From: Miscanthus floridulus
Taxonomy: Eukaryota; Streptophyta; Magnoliopsida; Poales; Poaceae
Assembly: GCF_019320115.1 (NCBI RefSeq)
Contig: NC_089587.1
Span: 106,875,158-106,939,157, forward strand
Direction: 5' to 3'
Length of the DNA stretch: 64,000 nucleotides
Shown here: positions 1 to 10,099 of the stretch, piece by piece
Layout: every line of letters starts with the position of its first letter
Position numbering within the stretch: the first letter of the stretch is position 1
Position numbers and translations under genes: made by a program
Notes under the pieces: generated by a model
Database searches by the model: none
Told to the model about the DNA's origin: nothing
Seen by the model: only the letters and a program-made list of their open reading frames with translations

Positions 1-255
1 TCAAAGTATATCACAGGTCCCCAGTTGAAGGAGCACAGATCTCTCCAGTACAATTTGACTGTTTGATCGGTTCAGAGATGATAGAACGCCGCGCCTGTGG
101 TCTTTACTCGGTACAACACCATGTGGCATGCGCAGAATTAAAAAAAAATGGTCCAAAAGCAATGCTGCAGAAAGCCAGAAAGTGCAGGTAGAGCGTCTTT
201 CGCTTCCGTACTCCGTGACGCGCCCGAGACAGAGCAGGGGTGATTTTCGCTGTTC

Positions 256-534
256 CATCGATATAGTATTAAATATAGATTAATTACGAAACTAATTATA
301 TAGTTTATGACTAATTTGCGAGACGAATCTTTTGAGCCTAATTAGTTCATGATTTGACAAAGTTTTGCTATAGTAAACATGTGCTAATGACGGATTAATT
401 ATGTTTAAAAAATTCGTCTCGTAGAATACTGACGGATTATGTAATTTGTTTTTTATTAGTATCCGAACACCCTATGCAACATCCTTCCGACACACCTCCT
501 AAATTTTAGTAGTTAGATCCAAACACCCCCTAAA
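256..534. mobile_element. MITE-like element, 5'-truncated copy
   Basis: This AT-rich block contains the grass MITE core (gcgagacgaatcttttgagc, followed by cctaattagttcatgat) that is shared with the copies at 2789-3026 and 3925-4158. Its left half is shorter than in those copies and I see no clean terminal inverted repeat, so the ends are approximate. It has no coding capacity. The superfamily is not decided here. Confidence 0.6.
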
Positions 535-1099
535 CAAATTTTCAGACGCCACCAACCAAGGAACCGGCAGCTAGCGTAATTTTCAGACGCTAGCTAGTTG
601 CTTGCTGGTGTACTGTCAACACCGTAATAGCCCGTGACCAAACAAGGTTTAGGTTTAGGTTTACAACGCAAAGGGGAAGAAACGGCCAGTTGATGGAGCA
701 GCCACGCCACATAATGCAGTTTCGAGAACGCCGTCCATGGCCGATGACTCCACCCCATCACCCATGGATGATGGATCGAGCACGAACGGCGTTTATTTCG
801 AGTTGACAAGTTACCAAATCACGGAGTATATGAAGCCTAAAAAACTGGTGTTGAGACCAAATATCCAATTTGTCGCCCACACCTGCAACGCGTGTAAGTA
901 CGGTAAAGTAAAATGTGCCTTTAAGAGCATGCGCTCTTACCCCTCCACTGGATTCCTATTGAGAAGTGCACGTTGATAGAGTCACGTTGTGGTAACAGCA
1001 TACTGGCATGACAAACTTTTTCATTTGAAGAAGCCCGATCCGTGGCCCGTCAGTCTGTCTGTGCTCGTACTTATGTTCCCGACTTGCATTGGTGTTATT
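535..1099. other. Intergenic stretch, no gene recognised
   Basis: This is mixed-composition sequence between two MITE-like blocks. Short open frames exist on both strands (up to about 80 residues) but none has recognisable motifs or a plausible gene structure. I see no RNA gene or repeat. Confidence 0.5.
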
Positions 1100-1229
1100 G
1101 GGCATGTCCGTTTCTCTTATAATCTATCTTTTTCAGCTTATTTTTTTAGTTGAAATGGTGTTTTTCTCTTATAACAAATCAGTCAGAACAGTGTTTCGAT
1201 ATGTTTTTTCAGCGAAGCGAACGGGCCAT
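1100..1229. mobile_element. Possible small MITE
   Basis: This short AT-rich block begins near gggcatgtccgttt and ends near gcgaacgggcc, which are imperfect inverted ends of the same style as the neighbour at 1363-1486. It is non-coding. The call rests only on the end similarity. Confidence 0.35.
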
Positions 1230-1362
1230 TATATTACACCGAGATCTGATCACTAGTATTTGTCTTTCCAAAACTAATACGCATGCTATTATGTAATTTA
1301 GATTATGCAAAAAGGATTACGATGCGGTGGCTCGGAAGAAGTCCCCGGTTCTACTGGTCTTC

Positions 1363-1486
1363 GCCCCGTTCGTTTGAGCTGATTTGGCTTATAAAAGTAC
1401 TATTGATTAATTTGATATAAGAGAAAAATATTATTCATTGACCGATAAATCAACACTTATAAACAAATACGATCCAGCGAACGGCT
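1363..1486. mobile_element. Short MITE with ccgttcg/cgaacgg ends
   Basis: Imperfect terminal inverted repeats flank about 120 bp of AT-rich sequence (left gccccgttcgttt, right agcgaacggctgc). It lies about 60 bp upstream of the presumed TATA box of the carbonic anhydrase gene, so it forms part of the proximal promoter region. The family name is not assigned. Confidence 0.5.
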
Positions 1487-1546
1487 GCTTGTCAGTAGAC
1501 AAGTCCACGATGCCTCCCTGGCCCACAGCGTCCTCCCTATTTTACG

Positions 1547-1554
1547 TATATATT
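1547..1554 (+). promoter_or_regulatory. Probable TATA box of the carbonic anhydrase gene
   Basis: The octamer tatatatt lies about 100 bp upstream of the chosen ATG at 1648. This would put transcription start near 1580 and leave a 5' leader of roughly 70 nt. It is the only good TATA-like match between the upstream MITE and the ATG. Transcription start was not observed. Confidence 0.55.
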
Positions 1555-1647
1555 CGGTGCGGGGAGCGCCTCTTCTTCCCAAATCAGCTCAACGGCCAAA
1601 AACACCAACCAGCGCGCACAGAGAGGCCAGGCTACAGACAGAAGAGC

Positions 1648-3261
1648 ATGGGTCCAGCTCCCCATCTCCGCGGCCTCACCGCCGCCGCGGCCCTCCTCGC
1701 GGCGGCCCTCGTGCTCTCCGCCGCCGTCCCGGCCGCGAGAGCCCAGGAGGAAACCGAGCACGAGGAGGAGTTCAGCTACGTGGTCGGCGACGAGAACGGG
1801 CCGGAGCACTGGGGCAGCATCAAGGTGGAGTGGGCCAACTGCAGCGCGGGGCGGATGCAGTCCCCGATCGACCTCTCCCACGAGCGCGTCTCGCTGGTGC
1901 GCTCCCTCGGCTACCTCACCCACTCCTACCGCCCCGCCGAGGCCTCCATCGTCAACCGCGGCCACGACATCATGGTATGTCCGTATGTGACAGCAGCAAG
2001 GCGTTAGTAGTTCGCTGGTGGTGCTAGGATCATTGATGATTGATGTCAGGCTGAGTGATTGATTGCAGGTGAGGTTCAAGGGCGACGCTGGCAGCCTGGT
2101 GATCAACGGCACGGCGTACTACCTGAAGCAGATGCACTGGCACTCGCCCACCGAGCACACCGTCCACGGCCGCAGGTGAGACTCGTCGTCCGTCGTCGTC
2201 GTCGTATTCGAGCTACTAAAGCGTTCGCGTGCGCTCGCAGGTACGACATGGAGCTGCACCTGGTGCACCAGACCCTTGAGAACAAGACGGCGGTGATCGG
2301 CATCCTCTACGAGATCGGCGGCGAGGACCCGTTCCTGCAAGCGCTGGAGCCGTCCATCCACCGGATCGCCGACAGGCAGGACAGGGAGGAGCCCGTCGGC
2401 GTGGTGGACCCGCGGCGCGCGCGCGGCAGGGCCAGCGTCTACTACCGCTACATGGGCTCCCTCACCACGCCGCCCTGCACCGAGGGGGTCATCTGGACCG
2501 TCGTCAAGAGGGTACACACTTTATTTGCATTAATTTCTCATCAAATTCCCAACTTTTCGCCTCCAGAGATCATCCATTCCATTCCATCATGACATCATTA
2601 TTCGATCATGACTGGCGCTGACCGATCGACCAACAGTCGGCATGTGGGTTGGTGATCGATTTCGCTGAGATTTTTGTAGCATTTTTGCTGATTGTTTTTG
2701 AATGTTTTGTGCAGGTTCGCACCGTGTCCAAGCACCAGCTGGAGCTTCTCAGGGAAGCCGTGCACGACGTGAGTCCATCATGTCCCTACCTTGTTTAGAT
2801 TGTCTCAAAATTCCAAGTTTTTTCGCTCTCTCTCCATCACATCAATTTTTGGACGTATGCATGGAGTATTAAATGTAGGTAAAAAAATAACTAATTGCAC
2901 AGTTTGGTTGTAAATCACGAGACGAATCTTTTGAGCCTAGTTAGTCCATGATCGGACAAAGTTTGTCAAATACAAACGAAACGTGCTACAGTGTCCAGAT
3001 TGTAAAAATTTACAATCTAAACAAGGCCAGGGGGTGATCTAGAACTTTGACCAGCATGCTGCAGGATATCTAGAAGGCGCCAGGAAAGCTGGTTTTTGTT
3101 TGTTTTTTTTCTCAGCCTGACGCCCTGACCAAATTTTTGTCTCGCGTGTGTTTACCTGCTTTCCCTACTTTCAGGACATGGAGAAGAACGCGAGGCCGGT
3201 TCAGGACGTGAACGACAGAGATATCAGCATCTTCCGCCCTAAGCCCCATAAGCACTACTAG
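1648..3261 (+). CDS. Alpha-type carbonic anhydrase, secreted, five exons
   Basis: The product interconverts CO2 and bicarbonate at a zinc centre. The exons I deduce are 1648-1974, 2069-2175, 2241-2511, 2715-2768 and 3175-3261. All introns are GT-AG and the joined frame is 281 residues. Residues 1-32 form a signal peptide (Ala/Leu-rich core, AARA before QEE), so the enzyme should enter the secretory pathway. Seen motifs are QSPIDL (71-76), proton-shuttle-type His106, zinc ligands His132, His134 and His151, gate Glu149, and SLTTPP (218-223) with the catalytic Thr220. Cys65 and Cys224 match the usual disulfide. N-glycosylation sequons fall at 64, 122 and 159. Length and motif order fit plant alpha-CA and nectarin-3-like proteins. 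All catalytic residues are present, so it is probably functional. Which paralogue it is cannot be told here. Confidence 0.93.
2789..3026. mobile_element. Complete MITE inside intron 4 of the carbonic anhydrase gene
   Basis: Perfect 15-bp terminal inverted repeats bound 238 bp: ccttgtttagattgt at the left and acaatctaaacaagg at the right. The core (cgagacgaatcttttgagcc) matches the copies at 256-534 and 3925-4158. It lies within the 406-bp last intron (2769-3174), away from both splice sites, so splicing should be unaffected. No clear target duplication was found. Confidence 0.85.
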
Positions 3262-3469
3262 CATAGAGGTTCCATGGTCCAGCAGCGTAGTTAGTAGTAT
3301 TAGTGATGCATCATGAGCTGAACACCCGTGGTTCAGTCAGACCTTCATCAGAATAATATATACATACATATGAGTTACATTCAATTGTTGGATGGTTCAG
3401 TGTTTGGGAGACAGATGTATATGATTGCAGTTTTGTTTTGTAATTCTTTCTACCTCTGTTATGGGGCTA

Positions 3470-3475
3470 AATAAA
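3470..3475 (+). terminator. Probable polyadenylation signal of the carbonic anhydrase gene
   Basis: A canonical AATAAA lies about 210 nt after the TAG stop at 3259-3261, in a T-rich 3' region. It is the best match downstream of the gene. An earlier variant, aataatata, lies near 3352. Confidence 0.5.
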
Positions 3476-3924
3476 CTAAGAGTGCATCACCTTCAGGTCC
3501 GCTCTTCTTCTTCAGAAAAAAGGAAAAGAAAACTTGTTGATGCGCATGAGGGACTCGATTTGATTATTGTTGAGTACTTGGCACCTCAAACATGACTGTC
3601 TAACAGACACTGTCTTTGTTAAAAACATAAAAAATTTACAAGGATTTGATTGTCGTTTAGCAGTAATCACACACATATATGACTATATATGAGACATTGA
3701 GACTATTAAGCCAGCTGGATTTGTCTTCTCCCTGCAAAACAAGAAATATTTTGAGTATATGTCAGAAACATGTAGGATGCTTATAGTAATAAATGAAACA
3801 GAGATAGTACAGAGTACTGTAATACAGACCAAAATTCGGGTCCGATCGAGAGGCCTGTTGGGTAGTAATGCGAGCCAATAACTCCAACAGCTCCCACTGT
3901 CTTGTTAACGAATCAAACAAAGCG

Positions 3925-4158
3925 CATGTTTAGTTCCCAAAAAGTTTCTCAATAAGTGTTACAGTAGCCATTACATCGAATCTTGCGATACGTGCGAGCA
4001 TTAAATGTAGACGGAAAAAAAACTAATTGCACAGTTTGGTTGGAAATCGCGAGACGAACGTTTTGAGCCTAATTAGTCCATGATTGAACACTAATTGCCA
4101 AATAAAAACGAAAGTGCTACAATAGCTAAATTTCTAAATTTCGCGGACTAAACACAGC
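3925..4158. mobile_element. MITE, diverged copy of the intron-4 family
   Basis: The block has tgtttagttc at the left and gactaaacaca at the right as imperfect inverted ends. In between is the family core (gcgagacgaacgttttgagc followed by a stretch like attagtccatgat). It is non-coding and its ends are approximate to a few bases. Confidence 0.75.
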
Positions 4159-6289
4159 CAAAGAATGATAATAACTATGAAAAGAGTTCTTAATTAAAGT
4201 TTCATTTATTGATTCCCCTTCTGTCCCCTGCCCAATCAACTGTAGCAAAGCCAAGCACAGCAAGGTGCATGCTGGAGCTGGAGGAAGGAAACAAAAACAA
4301 GGACAGCCACGACCACGGACCTGACAAAGCAGACGACCACGCAGACCTCGCGCCATGTGCCCTGGACCAGTCCAGTATAAACAAGTCCAGTTTTCGGAAA
4401 AATACAGGGCAGGTCTCGGGCAGCGCAGCTCTGCTTTTTCAGACCAGAGTGCCCCATTCTCGTTCATATTTGAACGGCGAAGACAAAGGCAAATGCGTGA
4501 GTTACCGTTGGCGAGAGAGGCGACAAATGCGTGCTTCTGCCGCGGTTGGTGGTGGTGGGTGGTAGAAAAATGCAGTCGCGGTTGGTGCCGCAATAGCAAA
4601 ATAGAAACGGCCTCATCACGCCGGGCGACGAGTCTCAGTGCAGTGGAACAGCGATTAACTGAGGGGGTAAAAAAGCTCCGTGGATGGAAGCGGTCTGCTC
4701 GTGCCGACGTGCTCGGCTTAGGTGACGACCGGCACCGACCGACCACCCCTCCTCCTCCCGTTTCGGCACCCGCCACCCGGTCACTTGTCTGTTGCCATGT
4801 CGGACTTGTGCTGCTCTGGTGACGCGAGCAGACGGCTGCTAGAGGCCACCGTCAGGGGCTCTCTGAAGACGAACAAGTCTCTCCACGACGTGTGCAACGG
4901 CGAGTTCAGATGCGGCAGAAGCAGAATTGTCCGTGCAGTGCTGCTGTGTGAGTGTGAAACCCCTCCCCGGTGCCCACGCGGTCGACGTTCCGCTGAGGTC
5001 CGCGAATAACATAACATCCCTGGTATATATACGCGGTTTGACGGACCATTTGCCCAATGCAAAGTCCGTCCACGTATAAAGAGTGAAAGAGATCCTCAAT
5101 ACTCGAAGTAGCAGATCCTGAGTGAGATGTGGGTAGCGAATCAGCGGACGTGTACTGGAACCGTGGAACGGCCTGTGTTGTGAATCTTATTAACTGCTTC
5201 ACTACGCTACAACGACCTTCTAAGTTTTGGACTGCTGTTCCATCACTCCGAAAGTGTTCCTTGGATTGTTTTGGTTATTGCTGAATACTGAATAGATTTC
5301 GCTTTTGAGGGCCTGAATACTGGAAAGATTAATGTTCAGTACTACTAGTACAAAACTAAATGCCATCCAAGATCCGACTGCCATAGTCTTTGTTAAGAAT
5401 AAAGATATGCCTACTGCCTAGGATTTCATCCAGCTGGAGTTCTCGTTCTGTGCAGTGCAGTGCGCATGAACTCCAACAGCCAGCTCCACTTTCTTAATCT
5501 TTGAGAGAACAGGAGGCTGATCCCTACTCCACTTTCTTAATTATCAATCAATCAGTGAGTGATTAGCCACTAATTAAGTGCAGGAGCTCTTAAGATGTTA
5601 TTTACCTATCCCTGATCTCCCACGTGTCCCCGTCTCTTTACGGCCACCACGGCGAGATGCTCGAGGAATCATGGACAGTGACGAACCTGAAACAGGGCAG
5701 CCTCACAGTTGTTGCAACCAGCTGACACCGGCAACCATCGAGTTCAGTCCTGGCCTGCGCGCGCCATGTGCGATGGACCATTTTGAAATCACCATGTCAC
5801 GACTGATGGGCTGCCCGGGCTGAATCAGGAGCTAGGCGCCACTACGGCCCAGGAAGCCGTCTGAAAGAGCAAGCCGGTGGTGCGTGTGCGACACACACAC
5901 ACACTGTAGGCATGTGACGCTTTGCGCCCCTGCCCATGTAATGGAAGCTGATACTTAGGCGCATGAGATTTGTAAACTCTTGAACCCTAACCTTCTGTAC
6001 TCGTGCACAAGTCAGGGTCCCTACTTCATCTGGAGTTCTTGGGAAGGCTAAAATGGGCTCAAACATGCTGTCCGGTGTAGGCTAGTTCTGCGAAGGCAGC
6101 AGCTAAAATCAAGCCCAGCAAACCATCTTACCCATGCTATTCGGCCCATGGCTCCTAAAACCCAAATAAGCACGCTGACGAGGTAAAGGAAAAGGCCCTT
6201 GAACTCAAATACCAGGCATTTGCCAGCCTTCAACTATGAAAACCAGATTTTAAAGGAAATTTCCCATTCAGGTCTTTAGCTCTTCCTTT
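4159..6289. other. Intergenic stretch with no recognised gene
   Basis: Open frames occur on both strands (up to about 215 residues, minus strand 4126-4776) but overlap each other, have biased composition and show no domain I recognise. A short CA repeat lies near 5890-5910. No RNA gene, LTR or transposase trace was found. Confidence 0.45.
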
Positions 6290-8287
6290 ACCCAGGCACC
6301 CTCCCCCTTCCCCCGCCGCCAGCCACCAGCCTCACCCGCCGGTCGCCGCACGGCACCGTCGGCCACCCAAGCAGCCCCTCCCCAGCCCTCCCTCTCTCCA
6401 CCCCCAACCCCCGCGTCCTCATAGAGCGCGGTTCTAGCTCCCGCCGGACCTGGGCAGATGAGGTCGACGACGCCGACGAACTAATCCGTTCCCCATCCGC
6501 CGGCCTCAACCCTAACGCGGAGCCCTTCTCCCCGGCTGGCTCGGGGTTTGGCCGGGGCGAGAAGCTGTCCTTCACCGACTCGGAAGCTTTCTTTGGCTCC
6601 GAGGCGCCAAGCATGGCCGCCGCGGAGCGGGGCAAGGGGTCCGCTGCCGCTGGTGTCCGTCGTAGGAGGCCCCATCGTGGTCGTCGCACTCGCAGGCCGC
6701 GCGCCCCGGGGGGGTTCATGGCTGACGCGCGTCGCGCCCACCGGCACGACGTACCTGCGTGACTGCGTCCCCACCCAGGCTGCGTTCCCTCGTCGTGCAC
6801 CCGACCAAGCTATCGGTGGACCCAGACCCCGATGGGTTCCGCGAGGTCCATAATCGGCGTCGTTGGCGCCGTCGGCCTTCCCCCGTGCAGCCGAGGCCGG
6901 TGCCGGCGGACCTTATTGGACTTTGCTTCAACTGCTTGGGCGACGACCACGTCAAGGCAGATTGCCACTTCCCGTCGCGTTGCCGTTCCTGTCGCCGTGA
7001 GGGCCACCGGGCACGCAACTGCTCGTAGCCCTCCATCGCGGTGGCAGAGCTCGCCGGCCGGTGTCCGGGGTCGTTGTGGGGTGGCCCGCTGTCATGCTTC
7101 TCCGGTGCGCTGGCGGGCGGCGCGGGATGACACGGTCTCCGCGCGCTCAATCTCTACCGGCAGGTCGCCCTCCGTTCCTCACTGTTGTGCCACGCCTAGT
7201 CCCAACGCCGCTGACCGGCGGGCAGCGGTCGTTGCCGCCACTAACCTACCGCCTCCAGAGGTTGACGCGCACCCGGCTCCTACTTCCGCGGCTGTAGGGG
7301 AGGGCCGCGCGTTGGAGGTTGGCGCCCGCAACGCTGCCTTGCGTGAGGTGCTACGGGAGCAGGCGCTTGAGGTGCAGGTCGGTGGAGGGCCATCGCAGCG
7401 CCCTCGCCTGTAGATCCGTATGTAGGGAGCGCCGCCGGTGCCTCACCGAGATTGACCTCCCTTCTGTCGAGGTGGTGGTCGTTCCGCGTTTCGATGAGAT
7501 CAACGATGCAGAAACTGCCTTGTCACTGGCATTGGTCGCCCTTGTCGGTGGCACCAGACTGCCGGTCACGCCGGCAATGGTTCGTGAGCACCTACGGGTC
7601 GGCTTCGGGGTTGACGATGCGGCCATGTCAGTCGTGCGTCATGCCCCCGAGGACTTCATAGTCCGCTTTAGTCACAGGGTGGACCTCGAGCGAGTGCTAG
7701 CCGCTACGCCGGACGGCTCGGCGCCGTTCACGCTAACCTAGCGCCGCTGGACGCACCTCTCTCGTGCGATCGCCGCCTCCTTCACTTTCAGGGTGCTCGT
7801 CGGCATCAAGGGTGTCCCCGCCCACGCCCTAAGTGAGTTCGTCGCACAGCAGCTCCTTGGATCGTCCTGCGCCCAGGTTGAGCTAGCTTCCGCTGAGGCC
7901 GACAGTGTCGATGACGACGATGCCCTGGTGCTCTTCGTCTCGGCGTGGTGTCTTCACCCGCTCTTGGTTCCCGAGCAGAAGCTCCTCGTCATCCCGGAGC
8001 CGCCGAAACCACATGACCCGGGCATCTTGTTCCTCAGGGAGCATGAGATCATTCGCTCCCACCTTCCGATACTTCACTACCTTGCTCGAATGCGTGTGAT
8101 CGAGTACCAAGACTTGGAAGCATCGTCGAGCTCGTCGGATGAAGATGGCTTCCTCGACGCGCAGGACTCGGACGACAGCGGGGACAGCAACTACAACGGC
8201 TACCATCCGGGCATGGAGTCAGCTACCCATACAGACTGCTCCCCCAGGTACAGGCTTTCTTCAAAGCTTCAACATTCACAATCATAG
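6290..8287 (+). pseudogene. Broken zinc-knuckle (CCHC) gene, DUF4283-like
   Basis: Coding-like sequence runs through several frames. One frame about 6400-6765 reads acidic and Ser-rich (TWADEV, then KLSFTDSEAFF). The 6759-7028 frame has DPDGFREV followed by two zinc knuckles: CFNCLGDDHVKADC, then CRSCRREGHRARNC. The 7319-8287 frame has an RNA-recognition-like fold region of the DUF4283 type and an acidic Ser/Asp tail with DYNGYHPG-like NYNGYHPG. Frame changes near 6760 and between 7028 and 7319, and an in-frame TAG at 7739-7741, break it. Proteins of this layout are common in grasses and may derive from LINE ORF1; that link is inference. It is most likely a decayed single-exon gene or retro-copy. 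Confidence 0.55.
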
Positions 8288-8448
8288 GTGACGGTCGCAC
8301 CACGCTTTTCTAGGAAGATCAGTAGATCAATGGCGACTCGATCATTGACATCGCTCCATGCCTCTACTACCTGGTTCCGAGAAGAATTCGCCAACAGCAA
8401 TCGGTCTGCGATGGACTGCAAAATAGGAACTGGGCACGCAGTGTCAGT
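8288..8448. other. Short unassigned stretch before the CACTA end
   Basis: This stretch lies between the broken zinc-knuckle frame and the CACTA terminus. It may be a downstream exon or 3' untranslated part of the pseudogene. I see no domain or repeat in it. Confidence 0.3.
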
Positions 8449-9360
8449 CACTACCGGAAACCTCAAATTTGCCAAGTGTTTTTATGTTTGACGAGTGCAT
8501 TCCTTCGGGCACTCAGCAAACAAATTCTTTGCCGAGTGCATTCCCCAGATCCCATCGGTGGCCGGCCCCTCCCCTCCTCCCGCCGGCGGCCGGCCCCTCC
8601 CCTACCTCTCTTCCCCGGCGCCGGCCCCTCCCTCTCCTTCCCCGGCGCCGCCCTCTCTTCCCTGGCGGCCGACCCCTCCCTCTCCTTCCCCGCCTCCCCT
8701 CTCTCCCCGGATCCGGCCGCCACGCCGCCCCCTCTCTCTCCTCGGCTTCAGCCACCGCGCCACCCCTCCCCTCCTGATCCGGCCCCGCCGTCTCCCTCCC
8801 TCCCTCCTGGATTTTCCCGGATCCGGCCGCCGCTCCGCCCCTCCCCTCCAGATCCGGCCCCGCCGCCTCCCACCACGCCCACCCACAACGCCCCACCGTG
8901 CTCCTCCCCGCGCTCCTCCCTGCGCCCCAATGCGCTCACCGTGCCATGGACGACGGCGGGAGGCCCTCGGCACGGTGGCCTGGCACAACGACCCAAGGCG
9001 CGGCAGCGCTGGCACAGACGGGCCCTAATGCGGCAACCCCGGCGTGGTGGCGGCGCGGTGACCCCGACGAGGTAGGCCCTCCTCCTCCTGGATCTAGGGT
9101 TGCAGCGAGCTTTTCTCCTCTCTCTTCCAACTCCGATCCAGCGCTGGCAGGACAGCGCAGGGAGGCCGACGGGACCATGGGGAGGTGGCGCGGCTGCGTC
9201 GGGTGTCGCGGGGAGGATGATGGTGGTGGCGGCCGGCGGAGCAGGAGGTGGTGGTGGCGGCCGGTGGCTGGTGCTTGTTTTTTTTTTATTTTTTTTCAAA
9301 AAAATGTTTGCCGAGTGTTTTTGGGGCACCTGACAAAAAACACTCGGTAAAGAATATTTA
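8449..9360. mobile_element. Non-autonomous CACTA-type transposon fragment with GC-rich payload
   Basis: The left end reads CACTACCGGAAA, the standard CACTA terminus. It is followed by subterminal repeats tttgccaagtg, ttgacgagtgc and tttgccgagtgc. Matching motifs (tttgccgagtg and cactcggtaaag) return at 9307-9352. Between them lies about 700 bp of GC-rich, exon-like sequence with many overlapping open frames on both strands, and no transposase. The right terminus is not certain: ttgctatttttagtg at 9459-9473 ends in TAGTG, but the 3-bp flanks (agt versus aca) do not match. The open frames in the GC core are compositional and I do not call them genes. Confidence 0.65.
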
Positions 9361-9599
9361 ACTATTTGTCATTCTTATATAAATGCCACCTCTCTGATTG
9401 CTATTATTAAATGAGAATCTACATTTTCGCCACCGGCGAGAGCATATGCATTATATTCTTGCTATTTTTAGTGACATGACATTCAACATCAGACCACACC
9501 AGCGCGTGGAGAACAGTTAGCTGCAACCTGCAGACGACGATGCATCCAAAAACACCGATTTGCCCCTGCCTTTTTCATTTGCTCAGCGCACATGGCATC

Positions 9600-10020
9600 T
9601 ACCATCACTGTCGTGTGGGCCTTGCGCATCATGTGTCTCAAAATCAATCGACCGACGCCAGGATCAGCTCGGCGATCAACTGCCGCATTGCGGAGCAGCC
9701 ACTCCATGCCAGCCTCGCCGCATCGCCCCGTGCGTCCAATGAGGTCCCGCTCCGCAGCACGTGCGCCAGGGACACGACCGTGGACGACGCGTCGGCGGCG
9801 AGCCCTACTGCCACGCGCTTCTTGTTCTCCTCCTCGATGCAGTCGGACGTGGCGATCGGTGATCTCCGATTTCCCGCAAAGCAGGGCCTAACAACGGAGC
9901 AGCACCACAGCTACCTGCGCGGCCACCGGCTCGCTGCACATGCAGCGGAGAATGGACGCGGCGCTGTCCGCGCGGCCGCCAGCAAGCCTGTCCCCGCGGC
10001 ATGGCTCCCGGAGTATTGTA
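9600..10020 (-). pseudogene. Possible gene relic, minus strand (weak)
   Basis: On the minus strand an open stretch (about 9670-9830) contains DCIEEENKKRVAV, followed by an Ala/Leu-rich helix-like segment (VVSLAHVL, then GDAARLAW). A second Ala/Leu-rich piece lies near 9910-9980. The style recalls the ARM-repeat part of plant U-box ubiquitin ligases, but there is no U-box, no start and no continuous frame. Treat it as a guess from composition and a short motif. Confidence 0.2.
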
Positions 10021-10099
10021 CCCTAGTCCTCTATAAATTGGAACGGCAAGAAGCCAACAACATTTTTCAAGTTCACAAGAATGATGCCATGCACTAACG

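Noticed and set aside
737..976. Small plus-strand frame of 79 codons
   Set aside because: No recognisable motif, and it lies in intergenic sequence. It is a chance frame.
1537..2112. Long minus-strand frame of 191 codons opposite the carbonic anhydrase first exon
   Set aside because: It is the shadow of a GC-rich exon on the other strand; the plus-strand product has all family motifs and consistent splice sites.
4126..4822. Overlapping frames of 155-216 codons on both strands
   Set aside because: Composition varies along their length, no domain is seen, and the opposing frames cannot both be real. There is no support for either.
8476..9350. Many overlapping Pro/Arg-rich open frames on both strands
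   Set aside because: High GC content inside the CACTA fragment removes stops in all frames; no domain, start context or splice structure is seen.
9459..9473. Right terminus of the CACTA element (ending TAGTG)
   Set aside because: Only the last five bases match and the 3-bp flanks differ, so it is noted but not used as the boundary.
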